A stretch of 64,000 nt of DNA from DP-36 sp036004365 (GTDB lineage: Bacteria; Desulfobacterota; Binatia; UBA9968), in contig DASYRN010000184.1 of NCBI GenBank assembly GCA_036004365.1, positions 1 to 64,000 on the forward strand, given 5' to 3'. Every line of letters starts with the position of its first letter. The stretch's first letter is position 1. Under the pieces are notes generated by a model. That model did no database searches. It saw only the letters and a program-made list of their open reading frames with translations, and was not told the origin of the DNA. The position numbers and the translations under genes are program-made. This document shows, piece by piece, positions 17,330 through 25,861 of this stretch.

Positions 17330-17890
17330 CTATCCTGCGAACTTGCTATCCTCGGATCGAAGCGTGCGGAATGTGATTGAATAGCGAAGCGCTTTTGTGG
17401 TCGGGATGCTGTGCTGCCATCTGGATCTGGCCTCGCCGCGAAGCACATAAGCTGAACGCGGCTCGACGACAAGCGAGGCACGTTGGTTTCGCTTCGGGCC
17501 TGAGCGGAGACGGAAACGACATGGCGAGAGCGCGAGACAGCTATTTATAATGCCGAAAACCGAAGCATCACGGTGCCAGCCGATCCCGGCTCCCGGGGAG
17601 TACTCTGTGATCAAGGCCTCAACCAACCGATTGGGCTCCAAGCGGGCCAGCCTTTGTGCTCGCTCTTTCAACGAAAGGAGAAATGGTGGAATAGGCGGAC
17701 CGGGCTCAATCTGCCAGGTTTCGTAGCCGTAGAGCCAACCGAAATGAGCTACCCTCCGTCGCGCGACAACACCGCGCAACCTGACCTCAGAAAACGATAT
17801 TTCCCGAACTTGTTGCAAGAGCTTTTGCTCTTCACTCTCGGTTAGAAAATTTGCTTGGTAAGCAAATCCTTCCGGCAGATCGATGGCCAT
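17330..17890 (-). CDS. alkB: AlkB-type 2-oxoglutarate/Fe(II) DNA repair dioxygenase
   Basis: The 186-residue enzyme oxidatively removes methyl groups from 1-methyladenine and 3-methylcytosine in DNA. Iron ligands are seen in IGWHRDA (His and Asp) and RWQHSIP (distal His). The 2-oxoglutarate-binding arginines lie in RYSITFRTLR. The nucleotide-recognition lid begins with FGWLYGYETW. The conserved FG..V stretch is slightly altered (SVFGIINSCLALSPC). A GTG five codons upstream is an alternative start. It is separate from the ada-ogt operon at 26-28 kb. Confidence 0.88.
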   Translation of the reverse strand: MAIDLPEGFAYQANFLTESEEQKLLQQVREISFSEVRLRGVVARRRVAHFGWLYGYETWQIEPGPPIPPFLLSLKERAQRLARLEPNRLVEALITEYSPGAGIGWHRDASVFGIINSCLALSPCRFRLRSGPKRNQRASLVVEPRSAYVLRGEARSRWQHSIPTTKALRYSITFRTLRSEDSKFAG

Positions 17891-18182
17891 TTTCTTCAAC
17901 TGCACGTACGTTTTACTGAAAGTAAACCAGCCGCAGTGTCGTGCTTCAAGCGTACAAATTATTGAGGGACGACGCCGGAATCAAGGAAGATGAAGTGAGC
18001 GAACGGGCGGTACTACTGGGGAACGTGAGAGTCAAGAGATCGATGATTGAAATAGTCCCACCGGGGCTGACGACGGTATTTCAAAATTCGAACGTCAGTT
18101 TCGTTAAAAAGGCTGTACGCCATCTTTCCGACGGCCGTTCAAAGCCGATGTTGATATCGACATCGAGGATGGCGAAATTGAG

Positions 18183-18515
18183 GTGGAGGCTACCTTTACC
18201 CTCGGCGCGGGTAGCAACGGACTTGATCTCGCCACAGAAACGGTCAGCCTCCAAGTGACGGGTGGCAGCGGAGCATTCTCCATGACAATACCAGCGGGCT
18301 CCTTCAAGGCGGATAAGAGCGGGGGGTTTAAGTTCCAAGGAACTATCAACAGGGTGAGGTTAGAAGCGTCGATCCGGCCGTTGCGCGGCGGCGCCTTCGA
18401 GTTCGAGGCGGAGACTGAAGGCGCGAATCTGAAAGGCATGGCGAACCCCGTAACCGTGAGCCTCACCATTGGCGATGACGGCGGCAGCAGAGCGGTCAGA
18501 GCCAAGATCGAGTAG
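18183..18515 (+). pseudogene. beta-rich hypothetical protein, probably 5'-truncated or frameshifted
   Basis: A 110-residue frame beginning with GTG (VEATFTLGAGSNGLDLATE ... VSLTIGDDGGSRAVRAKIE) shows a strand pattern of secreted beta-sandwich proteins. In-frame residues just upstream (FKADVDIDIEDGEIE) look homologous in style, but a stop lies about 30 codons before. A different frame covers 17941-18150. There is no ribosome site or signal peptide, so I think the 5' part was lost or shifted. I do not recognise the family with certainty. Confidence 0.5.
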
Positions 18516-18630
18516 AAGGAGAAAAAGGGGCCGCCTCAGTACAAGACGAGGGACGACGTGCGCGAATGGGAACTCCAGGCATCCCGTATGACCGGGTAAT
18601 TGAGTGCTCCGCGGTTTTCCATAACCCCTC

Positions 18631-19656
18631 CTAGCCGTTCCAGCCGTAGAGTCTCATGGCGTTGGCGCGCATGATTTTGTCTTTCTGCCTGTCTGATATA
18701 TCTTTTCTGCCCATCACCGTAGACACCATGTACGGGAAGCTGCCGTCCCAGTGGGGGTAGTCGGAAGCGAACAGGATCGCATCTTCTCCGATCCGCTCCA
18801 TCACGTAGGGAAGCGTGCTTTCTTCCGGTTCGGTGGCATAGAACCAATTTCCTCGTACCATATACTCGCTGGGTTTGGCTTTGAGCAGCGGGGCTTCGCA
18901 CTGCCGTTTTTCCCATTCCTCGTCCATTCGGTCCATCCAGTAAGGAACCCAACCGCAGCCGCACTCCAGAAAAGCAACGCGCAAGTCCGGAAACCTTTCC
19001 GGCACGCCTCCATAGACCAACGCGGCGCAATCAAGCAGGGTTTCAAAAGGCCGGCCGATGGTATGGCGGAACAAAAAAGTGTCGAAGCGGATCTCGCCGG
19101 CGGGTCCCTGGCGCGAGTTGTGAATCAGCAGCGGGGCCTTGAGTCTTTGGAGCTCTTCGTAAATGGGCCAGTACATCGGTTGCCCGATATGTTCTTTCAT
19201 GCCGAACGTGCCCACGGTGATTCCGACCAAGCCGAGCTTTGTGATCGCGCGGTTCGCTTCGGCCACGGCGGCGGGCACATCCTGGAACGGGACTAGAGCG
19301 ACGCCTTTGAGACGAGGGCTCTCTGCGCAGATGCTCGCGACCCAGTTGTTGTAGGCGCGGCAAAACGCCGCCGCGTAATCCTTCTCCGGCAGCTGCGTCA
19401 CGCCGAAGCCGCCGGTGGGAAAGAGCACTGAAACATCGATTTTCTCCGTGTCCATGTCGCGCAGGCGGCTTGGCACGTCGGTAATATTCAAACCGAGCTT
19501 TCCGTACATGCTCGAATCCCAGACGTCGTTGGGAAGGAGCGCGCCCTGGCGCCTGCAGTACGGCTCTTCCATAAAACTACGGATATCCGCGTCTCGGTCT
19601 CTGACGTGGCCGTCGGCATCGATGATCTTTACACTTTCCAGATTCGGGCGTGCCAT
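18631..19656 (-). CDS. amidohydrolase 2 family metal-dependent hydrolase
   Basis: The 341-residue TIM-barrel protein has DADGHV at the N-terminus (the DxH/GH replacement of the HxH ligand pair), FLECGCGWVPYWMDRMDEEW in the middle and FASDYPHWDG with the catalytic Asp near the C-terminus. These are marks of the ACMSD/2-pyrone-dicarboxylate hydrolase-like group that decarboxylates or hydrolyses aromatic-ring cleavage products. The substrate is unknown. GGAGGG precedes the ATG. Two further members lie at 29.9 and 63.7 kb. Confidence 0.87.
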   Translation of the reverse strand: MARPNLESVKIIDADGHVRDRDADIRSFMEEPYCRRQGALLPNDVWDSSMYGKLGLNITDVPSRLRDMDTEKIDVSVLFPTGGFGVTQLPEKDYAAAFCRAYNNWVASICAESPRLKGVALVPFQDVPAAVAEANRAITKLGLVGITVGTFGMKEHIGQPMYWPIYEELQRLKAPLLIHNSRQGPAGEIRFDTFLFRHTIGRPFETLLDCAALVYGGVPERFPDLRVAFLECGCGWVPYWMDRMDEEWEKRQCEAPLLKAKPSEYMVRGNWFYATEPEESTLPYVMERIGEDAILFASDYPHWDGSFPYMVSTVMGRKDISDRQKDKIMRANAMRLYGWNG

Positions 19657-19849
19657 GTCTCCCTCCTTAGTTAAACCTGGTCTCTAACCGCCTTCATGCA
19701 AGCGTTCCACTTTCAGCCAACGAATTACCATAGCCGCAGCCGGGAGATCAATGGTCGTTGACGCTTTCTTGTCCCACGGCGCGGTTTACGATGGCGGAGT
19801 CACATCTGTAGCCGCAGTCCCGACCGACGGATCTTCTTGTTTCCCCTCA

Positions 19850-19880
19850 TTGATCCGTTGCGCGCAGCTGCGTATATAAT
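19850..19880 (+). promoter_or_regulatory. candidate sigma70 promoter for the YceI gene
   Basis: A perfect -10 TATAAT at 19875-19880 has a weak TTGATC at 19850-19855, giving a long 19-bp spacer. The transcript would have a leader of about 30 bases before the GTG start. Confidence 0.4.
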
Positions 19881-19917
19881 TGGTGAAAGAACGGGTTTCT
19901 CTGGGGAGGACTCAACT

Positions 19918-20472
19918 GTGGCTAAATGGGTATTCGAGCCGGGGCATACGGCGGCGGAATTTAGCGCGCGTCACATGATGGTCACCTATGTGCGCGGTCA
20001 CTTCAAAAACGTCCGAGGCACTCTCTTTTTCGATCTTGCCAATCCTCGCGCTTCTTCCGTCGAAGTCACGATCGACGCGGCCGGAATCTGGACAGGTGAA
20101 CTGGACCGGGACGCTCATCTTCGGAGCGCGGACTTTCTCGACGTGGAAAAACATCCCAAGATCACGTTCAGAGGGAATCACGTCGAGCTTACTGGAGCGA
20201 CCGACGCGGTTTTTACCGGCGAGTTGACGATTCGGGGAATCACTCGCACCGTGGCCCTTCGCGTTCGTTACTTGGGTCAGTGGCAAACTCCCTGGTGGGA
20301 AGACGGCGTTGACAAGGGTCCAAAGACCCGGGCAGGGTTTGTGGCCACCACCACAATCGACCGGTTCGACTACGACGTGAGTTGGAACGCCCCTTTGGAG
20401 AACGCGGGAGTCGTAGTCGGCAAAGAAATTGAAATCACCATCGATGCGGAAGCGATCCTGGAAGAACTTTGA
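19918..20472 (+). CDS. YceI family protein
   Basis: The 184-residue protein has a lipocalin-like fold with landmarks AEFSARHMMVTYVRGHFKNV, HLRSADFLDVEKHPKITF and LTIRGITRTVAL. YceI proteins bind isoprenoid chains or other amphiphiles. No signal peptide is present from the GTG start, so this member is probably cytoplasmic, unlike many YceI proteins. The GTG is chosen because GGGGAGG lies upstream and the family pattern (WVFEPGHTAAEF) starts at once; an upstream ATG in frame has no site. Confidence 0.88.
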   Translation: MAKWVFEPGHTAAEFSARHMMVTYVRGHFKNVRGTLFFDLANPRASSVEVTIDAAGIWTGELDRDAHLRSADFLDVEKHPKITFRGNHVELTGATDAVFTGELTIRGITRTVALRVRYLGQWQTPWWEDGVDKGPKTRAGFVATTTIDRFDYDVSWNAPLENAGVVVGKEIEITIDAEAILEEL

Positions 20473-20509
20473 TTCGTTGCGGGATAAGGTTAGGTAACTC
20501 AAAAACTCT

Positions 20510-20545
20510 CAAAGGCCCGGTTCTAAAGAGCTCGGGCCTTTTTGT
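20510..20545 (+). terminator. terminator after the YceI gene (copy O)
   Basis: AAAGGCCCGGTTCTAAAGAGCTCGGGCCTTTTTG has the same lower stem as the rrn terminator. A degenerate CTCCGCCGGATTAAGCC trailer scrap with a second weak hairpin follows at about 20658-20710. The remaining stretch to 20893 shows nothing else convincing. Confidence 0.8.
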
Positions 20546-20893
20546 TTTGCTTGACGCTCTCCACAAGTTCGGCCTATTTTGGGACCGTTTTTCTTTAAGC
20601 CGAGCCCATCTTTTCGCCTCGATCGTCCAGATCGTGCCGTAACAATTTGGAGTTCACCGCATCTCCGCCGGATTAAGCCAAAAGGTCAGGGTTCTCGCTG
20701 CTTTTTTATCGTTGATTAGAGAAAGTAAACCTGTCCCCTTCTTTCGGCTCAGGTGGATCATGGATAATTTAGTATTGTTCATCCCCTCACGGGTCGGGTC
20801 TGGCGGACTTTTCGCACCAAACTGACGGATGAAAAAGGTTCGGCCATCTGTTGTTTGCACGGATGTGGAGCTGTTGTAGAATGACGAACCAGC

Positions 20894-22114
20894 ATGGACA
20901 ACGCCCAATTTGCTGAGCTAGCCGCCTGGATTACCGAAGCGGGCTTGGCCGGTCAGACCGAAACGGCAACGCTTGAAGGTTTTTGCGAGCGCGCCTTGGC
21001 TTTCGATCTGCCGCTCGCCCGCGCGACCGTCCTCATCGACACGTTGCATCCGATTTACGAAGGCCGCGTCTTCACGTGGGAACGCGAAAAAAAGGAGACG
21101 ACGCTCACCGAGTATGGCCGAAGCGACGAAGCCGAGCACTCCGAACGGTGGCTGCGGAGTCCGTTCTACTGTCTCGCGGAATCCGGGGAGCCGCTCCTCA
21201 GGCGATGGCTAACCACGGAGACTGAGAACGAATTTCCTATACTATCTGATCTGCGGGCGGCCGGCATGACCGAGTACGTAGCGCTGGCGAACCGGTTCGC
21301 CGCGGAAGGGATCATCGGCGACATGGATTGCGTTTATTCGTCTTGGGCTACGGACGCTTCCCGAGGCTTCCGCGATGCCGATGTCAGCGATCTTTGCCGG
21401 CTCATGCCCTTGCTAGCGCTCACGGTGAAATCGGCGTCGTTGAGCCGTATCGCCGAAACTCTGGTCCAGACGTATCTCGGCCGCGACGCCGGGCGGCGAG
21501 TTCTTGAAGGCCGCATCGCGCGCGGCATCGCGGACCGGATAGAAGCCGTCTTGTGGTTCAGCGACCTCCGCAGCTACACGCGGATCACCGATACGGCGGC
21601 TCCCGGGCAGATTATCCCTCTACTAAACGATTACGCCGACGCCATCATTTCCGCCATTCACGAGCAGGAGGGCGACGTCCTGAAACTCATGGGCGACGGC
21701 GTGCTGGCGATATTCCCGGCGAAGGATCGGGGCCTCGCCTGCCACGCAGCGCTTGCCGCCGCTGCCGCGGCTCGCCGTGCGGTTTCGATGGTGAATGGGC
21801 GCCGGACTGCCGAGGGTCTGCCCACCACGGACATGTATCTCGGTCTTCACGTCGGCGAAGTGTTCTACGGCAACATTGGCAGCAAGGAACGACTCGATTT
21901 CACAGTCGTCGGTCCAGCCGTCAATGAAGTAAGCCGGATTGCCGCCATGTGCCGCTCCGTCGATCAGCCGCTGCTCGTCTCTTCCGCCTTTGCCTCAGCG
22001 ATCGGCGAACCCAAGAGCCGCCTCGTCTCGGTCGGGCGCTTCGCGCTGCGCGGCGTCGGACGCCCCCAGGACCTATTTACGCTCGATCCAGATGCTCCTG
22101 ATGACCACATTTAA
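20894..22114 (+). CDS. class III adenylate/guanylate cyclase with N-terminal sensory region
   Basis: The 406-residue protein has an N-terminal GAF-like half (about 1-205; LARATVLIDTLHPIYEGRVF, SPFYCLAESGE). A class III cyclase domain follows from about 215: LWFSDLRSYTRITD with the first metal Asp, GDVLKLMGDGVLAIF with the second, and YGNIGSKERLDFTVVGPAVNEVSRI. It is expected to make cAMP (or cGMP) from a nucleoside triphosphate in the cytosol. No transmembrane helix is seen. The base-recognition residues are not assigned. Confidence 0.87.
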   Translation: MDNAQFAELAAWITEAGLAGQTETATLEGFCERALAFDLPLARATVLIDTLHPIYEGRVFTWEREKKETTLTEYGRSDEAEHSERWLRSPFYCLAESGEPLLRRWLTTETENEFPILSDLRAAGMTEYVALANRFAAEGIIGDMDCVYSSWATDASRGFRDADVSDLCRLMPLLALTVKSASLSRIAETLVQTYLGRDAGRRVLEGRIARGIADRIEAVLWFSDLRSYTRITDTAAPGQIIPLLNDYADAIISAIHEQEGDVLKLMGDGVLAIFPAKDRGLACHAALAAAAAARRAVSMVNGRRTAEGLPTTDMYLGLHVGEVFYGNIGSKERLDFTVVGPAVNEVSRIAAMCRSVDQPLLVSSAFASAIGEPKSRLVSVGRFALRGVGRPQDLFTLDPDAPDDHI

Positions 22115-22148
22115 AAGGATGAAGGATAAGGGATGAAGGATGAAAGGC

Positions 22149-22341
22149 GTGGTGTCAGACTTGCCTAAGTCAACTCTTAAGCCCTCCAGCGCCACGCTAT
22201 CAGTTTTTAGTTTTGAATTTTGATTTTTTAGTTACATTCCAAACTCAGAACTCATAACTCAAAACTGGATATGGGAGTAGGTCGCCGCTGGATTTAAAAT
22301 TCAAAGGCACGGGGGGCCGAGACCCCCGGGCCTTCTTGTTT
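22149..22341 (+). repeat. 5S-derived terminator element, copy G
   Basis: GGTGTCA ... TCTTAAGCCCTCCAGCGCC is followed by an AT-rich insert (TTTTTAGTTTTGAATTTTG ... ACTCATAACTCAAAACTGG), then ATGGGAGTAGGTCGCCGCTGG, the trailer, and a hairpin GGCACGGGGGGCC-GAG-ACCCCCGGGCC plus T-rich tail. It lies just after the cyclase gene. Directly before it, 22118-22147 is a GGATGAAGG-type simple repeat. Confidence 0.87.
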
Positions 22342-22514
22342 GGCTTGAGGAAAGCCTGGAACCTTGAGTAATCTTCAACTTCCGTTGTATGAATCTTGCC
22401 GTCTGAGGCAGCAAACCGTTGGCAGTTGCAAGGAAAACAATCGAAAGTAAGGATCTGACGCATCGCCGTGCTTTGAGCAAAACATCGGCCTTTTAACTCT
22501 ACCTTGTCCTCGCC

Positions 22515-23081
22515 ATGGCCCTGGCGGTTGGATGTGCGCCCGTCAACACCGATCCCGGCTCCGAGGTGGAAAGAACGTGGCAGCAAGCCCTGGTATTCTT
22601 TCCGAAGAGATTCTCCTATCTAAGGCCCTCTGAAATCTCGGTGCGCGATCCACATCCGACCGTTGTCTATCTCCATGGGTGCACGGGCATTACAGGCCAA
22701 GACATATTTTGGGCAACGACGCTCGCTCAAGCCGGATACGCGGTGGTCATGCCTAACAGTTTTGCACGCCACCATCGTCGGAAGAATTGCAATCCGCGCA
22801 TGACCAGCATGGGATTATTTCCGGAAGCTCTTCGGATGCGCGACGAGGAGATCCGGCACGCTGTGGCGATGCTTCAATCATCGCCATGGGTGGACGTGAA
22901 GAATCTTTTTCTCATGGGGCACAGCGAAGGTGGGGCGGCGGTATCACGGTGGTACGGTCATGGGTTTAAGGCTCTGATTATCTCGGGCAATGAGTGTAGG
23001 GCTGGAATACCCGCACCGCATGGGGCAGCCATACTTGCGGTCGAAGTTTTGTGCCCGACTTGCATAACTTTGCCAACTTGA
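22515..23081 (+). pseudogene. dienelactone-hydrolase-like alpha/beta hydrolase, truncated lipoprotein
   Basis: The 188-residue frame has HGCTGITG as oxyanion region and GHSEGG at about 135-140 as nucleophile elbow. It ends in an unlike sequence soon after ISGNECRAGIPAPHGAA, so the catalytic Asp and His expected in the last third are missing. The start MALAVGC retains a lipobox, but the hydrophobic part is too short because an in-frame stop lies eight codons upstream. Both ends appear damaged, probably by frameshifts. Function is therefore doubtful. Confidence 0.6.
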
Positions 23082-23146
23082 TCGATCGCCGAACTGTGCC
23101 ACCGCCGACCGACCTCATACGGTCGCCATAAACGAAAGTTTGTTGG

Positions 23147-24004
23147 GTGATGTATAAACGGCCAACACTGCCGCTAGGCAGTAGAGTGTTTTTCGTCTTT
23201 CTTTTAGGTTCCGTTGTGGGCTGCGCTACGATTAAGCCTTCCGACTCGAATTATTTTGCGATCCATTCAGAATCAGCCGCTTTAAACCCGAAGCAGGTCG
23301 AGCAGATCGCGCGTCGGCTGGACCAAGCCGCGGAGGATGTGAGTAAGTTTCTTGGATTTAGCTACGATTTCGAAAGAAAGGGGAAGATCTATGTGGAAAT
23401 AAAGCCTGGAGTTGGGGTTTCTCATACCACTCCGGATCTCGGAATTGTATTCTACGCATCGGCGGCCGCTCAGGGCCGCGTTTTAGTGCATGAGGTTACT
23501 CATATCGTGACCGGCAGGCATGAGGATTTTTTCATACGTCATCTGGATGCGCCGTACATGGAAGAGAAATTCGGGAGTATCCTTTCTTTCCCTACGTGTG
23601 GGTACTCGCTTGATCTCTGGGCCGCGGCCTATTTATCGACAAATAGATTAGTTCCGTTGGATCAGATGTCACCCAATAGTTCGGACTGGGGTTATGCGCT
23701 GGATCGAGCCCGTAAAGTAACCTATGTCGCTAATCCCCACAGGCAGCACTTGTCTTACACGGTGGCTGGCTCTTTCGGAAAATATTTGATCGAAAGGTAC
23801 GGCGCCGGGATGTTCAAGGAGTTTCATGCCCGAGGTTTCAGGGCCTGGAATGAGGTGTACAAAAAGCCGCTTAAATCTCTTGAAGGAGAGTGGAGGGATA
23901 ACTTGAGGGCGTTGCTCGAAAGAGAAACCAACACAGTTAAAAGTCTTGTGTCCTTTTTGAGCACGCCTGGCCCTTGCTTGGCGGCGTTGCAATCACGGAG
24001 ATAA
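23147..24004 (+). CDS. putative zinc metalloprotease lipoprotein
   Basis: The 285-residue protein has a lipoprotein signal (hydrophobic 13-25, lipobox VVGC with Cys26). A zinc motif HEVTH at 115-119 is followed by later acidic segments, one of which may supply the third ligand. The layout resembles gluzincin-like peptidases (peptidase MA-like). It probably sits at the outer or inner membrane facing the periplasm. The start is GTG directly followed by ATG, and either may be used. No partner gene is evident. Confidence 0.7.
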   Translation: MMYKRPTLPLGSRVFFVFLLGSVVGCATIKPSDSNYFAIHSESAALNPKQVEQIARRLDQAAEDVSKFLGFSYDFERKGKIYVEIKPGVGVSHTTPDLGIVFYASAAAQGRVLVHEVTHIVTGRHEDFFIRHLDAPYMEEKFGSILSFPTCGYSLDLWAAAYLSTNRLVPLDQMSPNSSDWGYALDRARKVTYVANPHRQHLSYTVAGSFGKYLIERYGAGMFKEFHARGFRAWNEVYKKPLKSLEGEWRDNLRALLERETNTVKSLVSFLSTPGPCLAALQSRR

Positions 24005-24338
24005 ATGATCGCGGTTAGTGGTCCCGTAAGAGTCGAAGTCAACGGGAAACTCATAGGAAAGTGAACTTCGAGGTTCTACCAACCGAGTTGCCGAATTGCG
24101 ACAATGAACTCTTATCTGTTTGGAGGAATGTGCTTACCTGCCGAATCACGTTCAGCGCTTCTTACAAAAATACAGACGTTCTCACTACAAGACGCGATTT
24201 AGACGTAGTTCCTTTGCAGACAATCGGTAGGGATAAACTATAAAGTCGCAGCAGGGCTGCTTCTTCGTGAGGTGCCTTTCATATCGTCATTGGTTCCACG
24301 TGACAGCGCCCACTCAAGGTTCCTCTTTAATAAAACAA
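24005..24338. other. intergenic stretch with no recognised feature
   Basis: This lies between a plus-strand lipoprotein gene and the 3' end of a minus-strand gene. A short frame at 24004-24063 would encode about 19 residues and has no recognisable similarity. I see no terminator or repeat. Confidence 0.4.
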
Positions 24339-25621
24339 CTAGAGGCCCTTGCCCTGCGCGACGTCCATGATCATGCGCGCGAGAAGATACAGACGCGGCT
24401 CGATCGATTCGAGAAGTACGTATTCCGCATCAGCGGAGTGCGCCCCGTAACCTTGCAGGCCGAAGCGCTCGATGACCGGCGCTTTGGTTTTGAGCGCGGC
24501 GAACGCGGCGTCCGTGCCGCCTCCTTCCGGCATGTCATCCACGACAAGCTCCTTCCCGAGCGCACGATAAATCTGCTGCGCCTGCTTGGCGAGCGCCCGT
24601 GAGGCTGTTGTTGCCTCCAGCGGAGGACGCCGGCGCTCGAACTTCATCTCGACCTTTGCCTCGGGCAACAGTTGGTTTTTGATCCGCTCCCGCACCTTGC
24701 TCTCGATGTCGTCGTAGTCGGCCACGCGCAGCACGCGCACGTCCGCAGTCGCCTGTGCGCCGGGCGGAATCATGTTGCACGTGGTGCCGGCGTTCGCCAG
24801 CGTCCAGTTCATCTTGAGACCGACCGCCGGATTGGAAAGATCCCGCGTCTGCAGCACCTGATGCGCCAGCTCGTACAGAGCGTTGACACCCTTCTCCGGC
24901 GCGCTGCCTGAGTGCGATGCTCGCCCTTGCACGGTGAGTGTGATGGAGGCGATACCACTGGTTGCCAGCGACAATTTGTCGGATTCCGCGCGGGAAGATT
25001 CGACTGAGAAAGTTGCGTCGTGCTCGGCGCCGAGCTTGGTGAGCAAGCTGCGCGAACCCGGCGAGCTAATCTCCTCGTCGCCGTTAATGAGGACGGTGAG
25101 AGTGCCGTATTCCCGGAAATTCATTGCCCTGAGAATCGCCAGTGTGTGAAGGATAACGGCGATCCCCTGCTTATCGTCAGCGATCCCTAGGCCGTAGGCA
25201 CGATCGCCTTCGACGCGGAAGGGCTGTTGCGCGAGCATGCCGCGCGGGTACACGGTGTCCATGTGCGCGATCAGCAGGATCTTCTTCGTGCCCGTACCAG
25301 CGAAGGTCGCCCGTACCATCTTGCCGATCTTCTCGGGCGTATCATCCATCTTGTAGACGTCGCTCGGAAACATTGAAGGAATTGGTGTCCATCGAGTCCG
25401 GCAGCCGTGACCACGAGGGCCTGAGCAAACTGGCAGAACTCATCGCCGGGCGCTTGAAAAACCTGGGGGGCCAGGTCGAGCTAGTCGAGCAGGGCCGGCT
25501 TTTCCTTCTTGGCCAGAGACAATACCGGCCCGCCCGCTTGGCCGAGCGCATGTGCCGCCACGCCGGCTAACACGAGGAACACGGCGGGTTGGAAATAACG
25601 GAATCTCTTGTGAGACTTCAC
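24339..25621 (-). pseudogene. M20 peptidase, carboxypeptidase G2-like, broken by an internal inversion
   Basis: The C-terminal 344 residues read intact on the minus strand: LIAHMDTVYPRG, YGLGIADDKQG, NGDEEISSPGSR, ASHSGSAPEKGVNALYELA and EGGGTDAAFAAL carry the zinc and catalytic residues of CPG2-type M20 glutamate carboxypeptidases. A minus-strand signal peptide lies at about 25510-25621 (GTG start, KRFRYFQPAVFLVLAGVAAH). Between them, about 120 bp (25370-25490) reads on the plus strand instead, as LKELVSIESGSRDHEGL and AELIAGRLKNLGGQVELVE. That is exactly the missing N-terminal part of the mature enzyme. Flipping the segment restores one continuous protein. As it stands the product is non-functional or lacks its export signal. 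Confidence 0.85.
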
Positions 25622-25861
25622 AGGAATCGCCTTGGCTGAAGCGTATTCGATGACGGAGTTTATTTCAACTTACGGGTAGACCGCGAAAACTCCTTTCGGC
25701 GGTTATGAGTCTATGTGGAGGAGGGCCAAGGGAGGCGAAGAGTAAAAGGCTTTACTCGGTATACTTGAAAAAAACCTTCTTATAGTCATAGAAAGGATAA
25801 TGTCCGAAAACGGCTAGTAAGAGTCTTGCGCGGAGGCTTCATTTATCTCAATACTGTTCTT

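Noticed and set aside
20654..20908. Minus-strand open frame of 84 codons before the cyclase gene
   Set aside because: Overlaps an element scrap and the start of the cyclase gene, with low-complexity codon use and no family match.
24061..24243. Plus-strand 60-codon frame between the lipoprotein and M20 genes
   Set aside because: No ribosome site or recognisable similarity.
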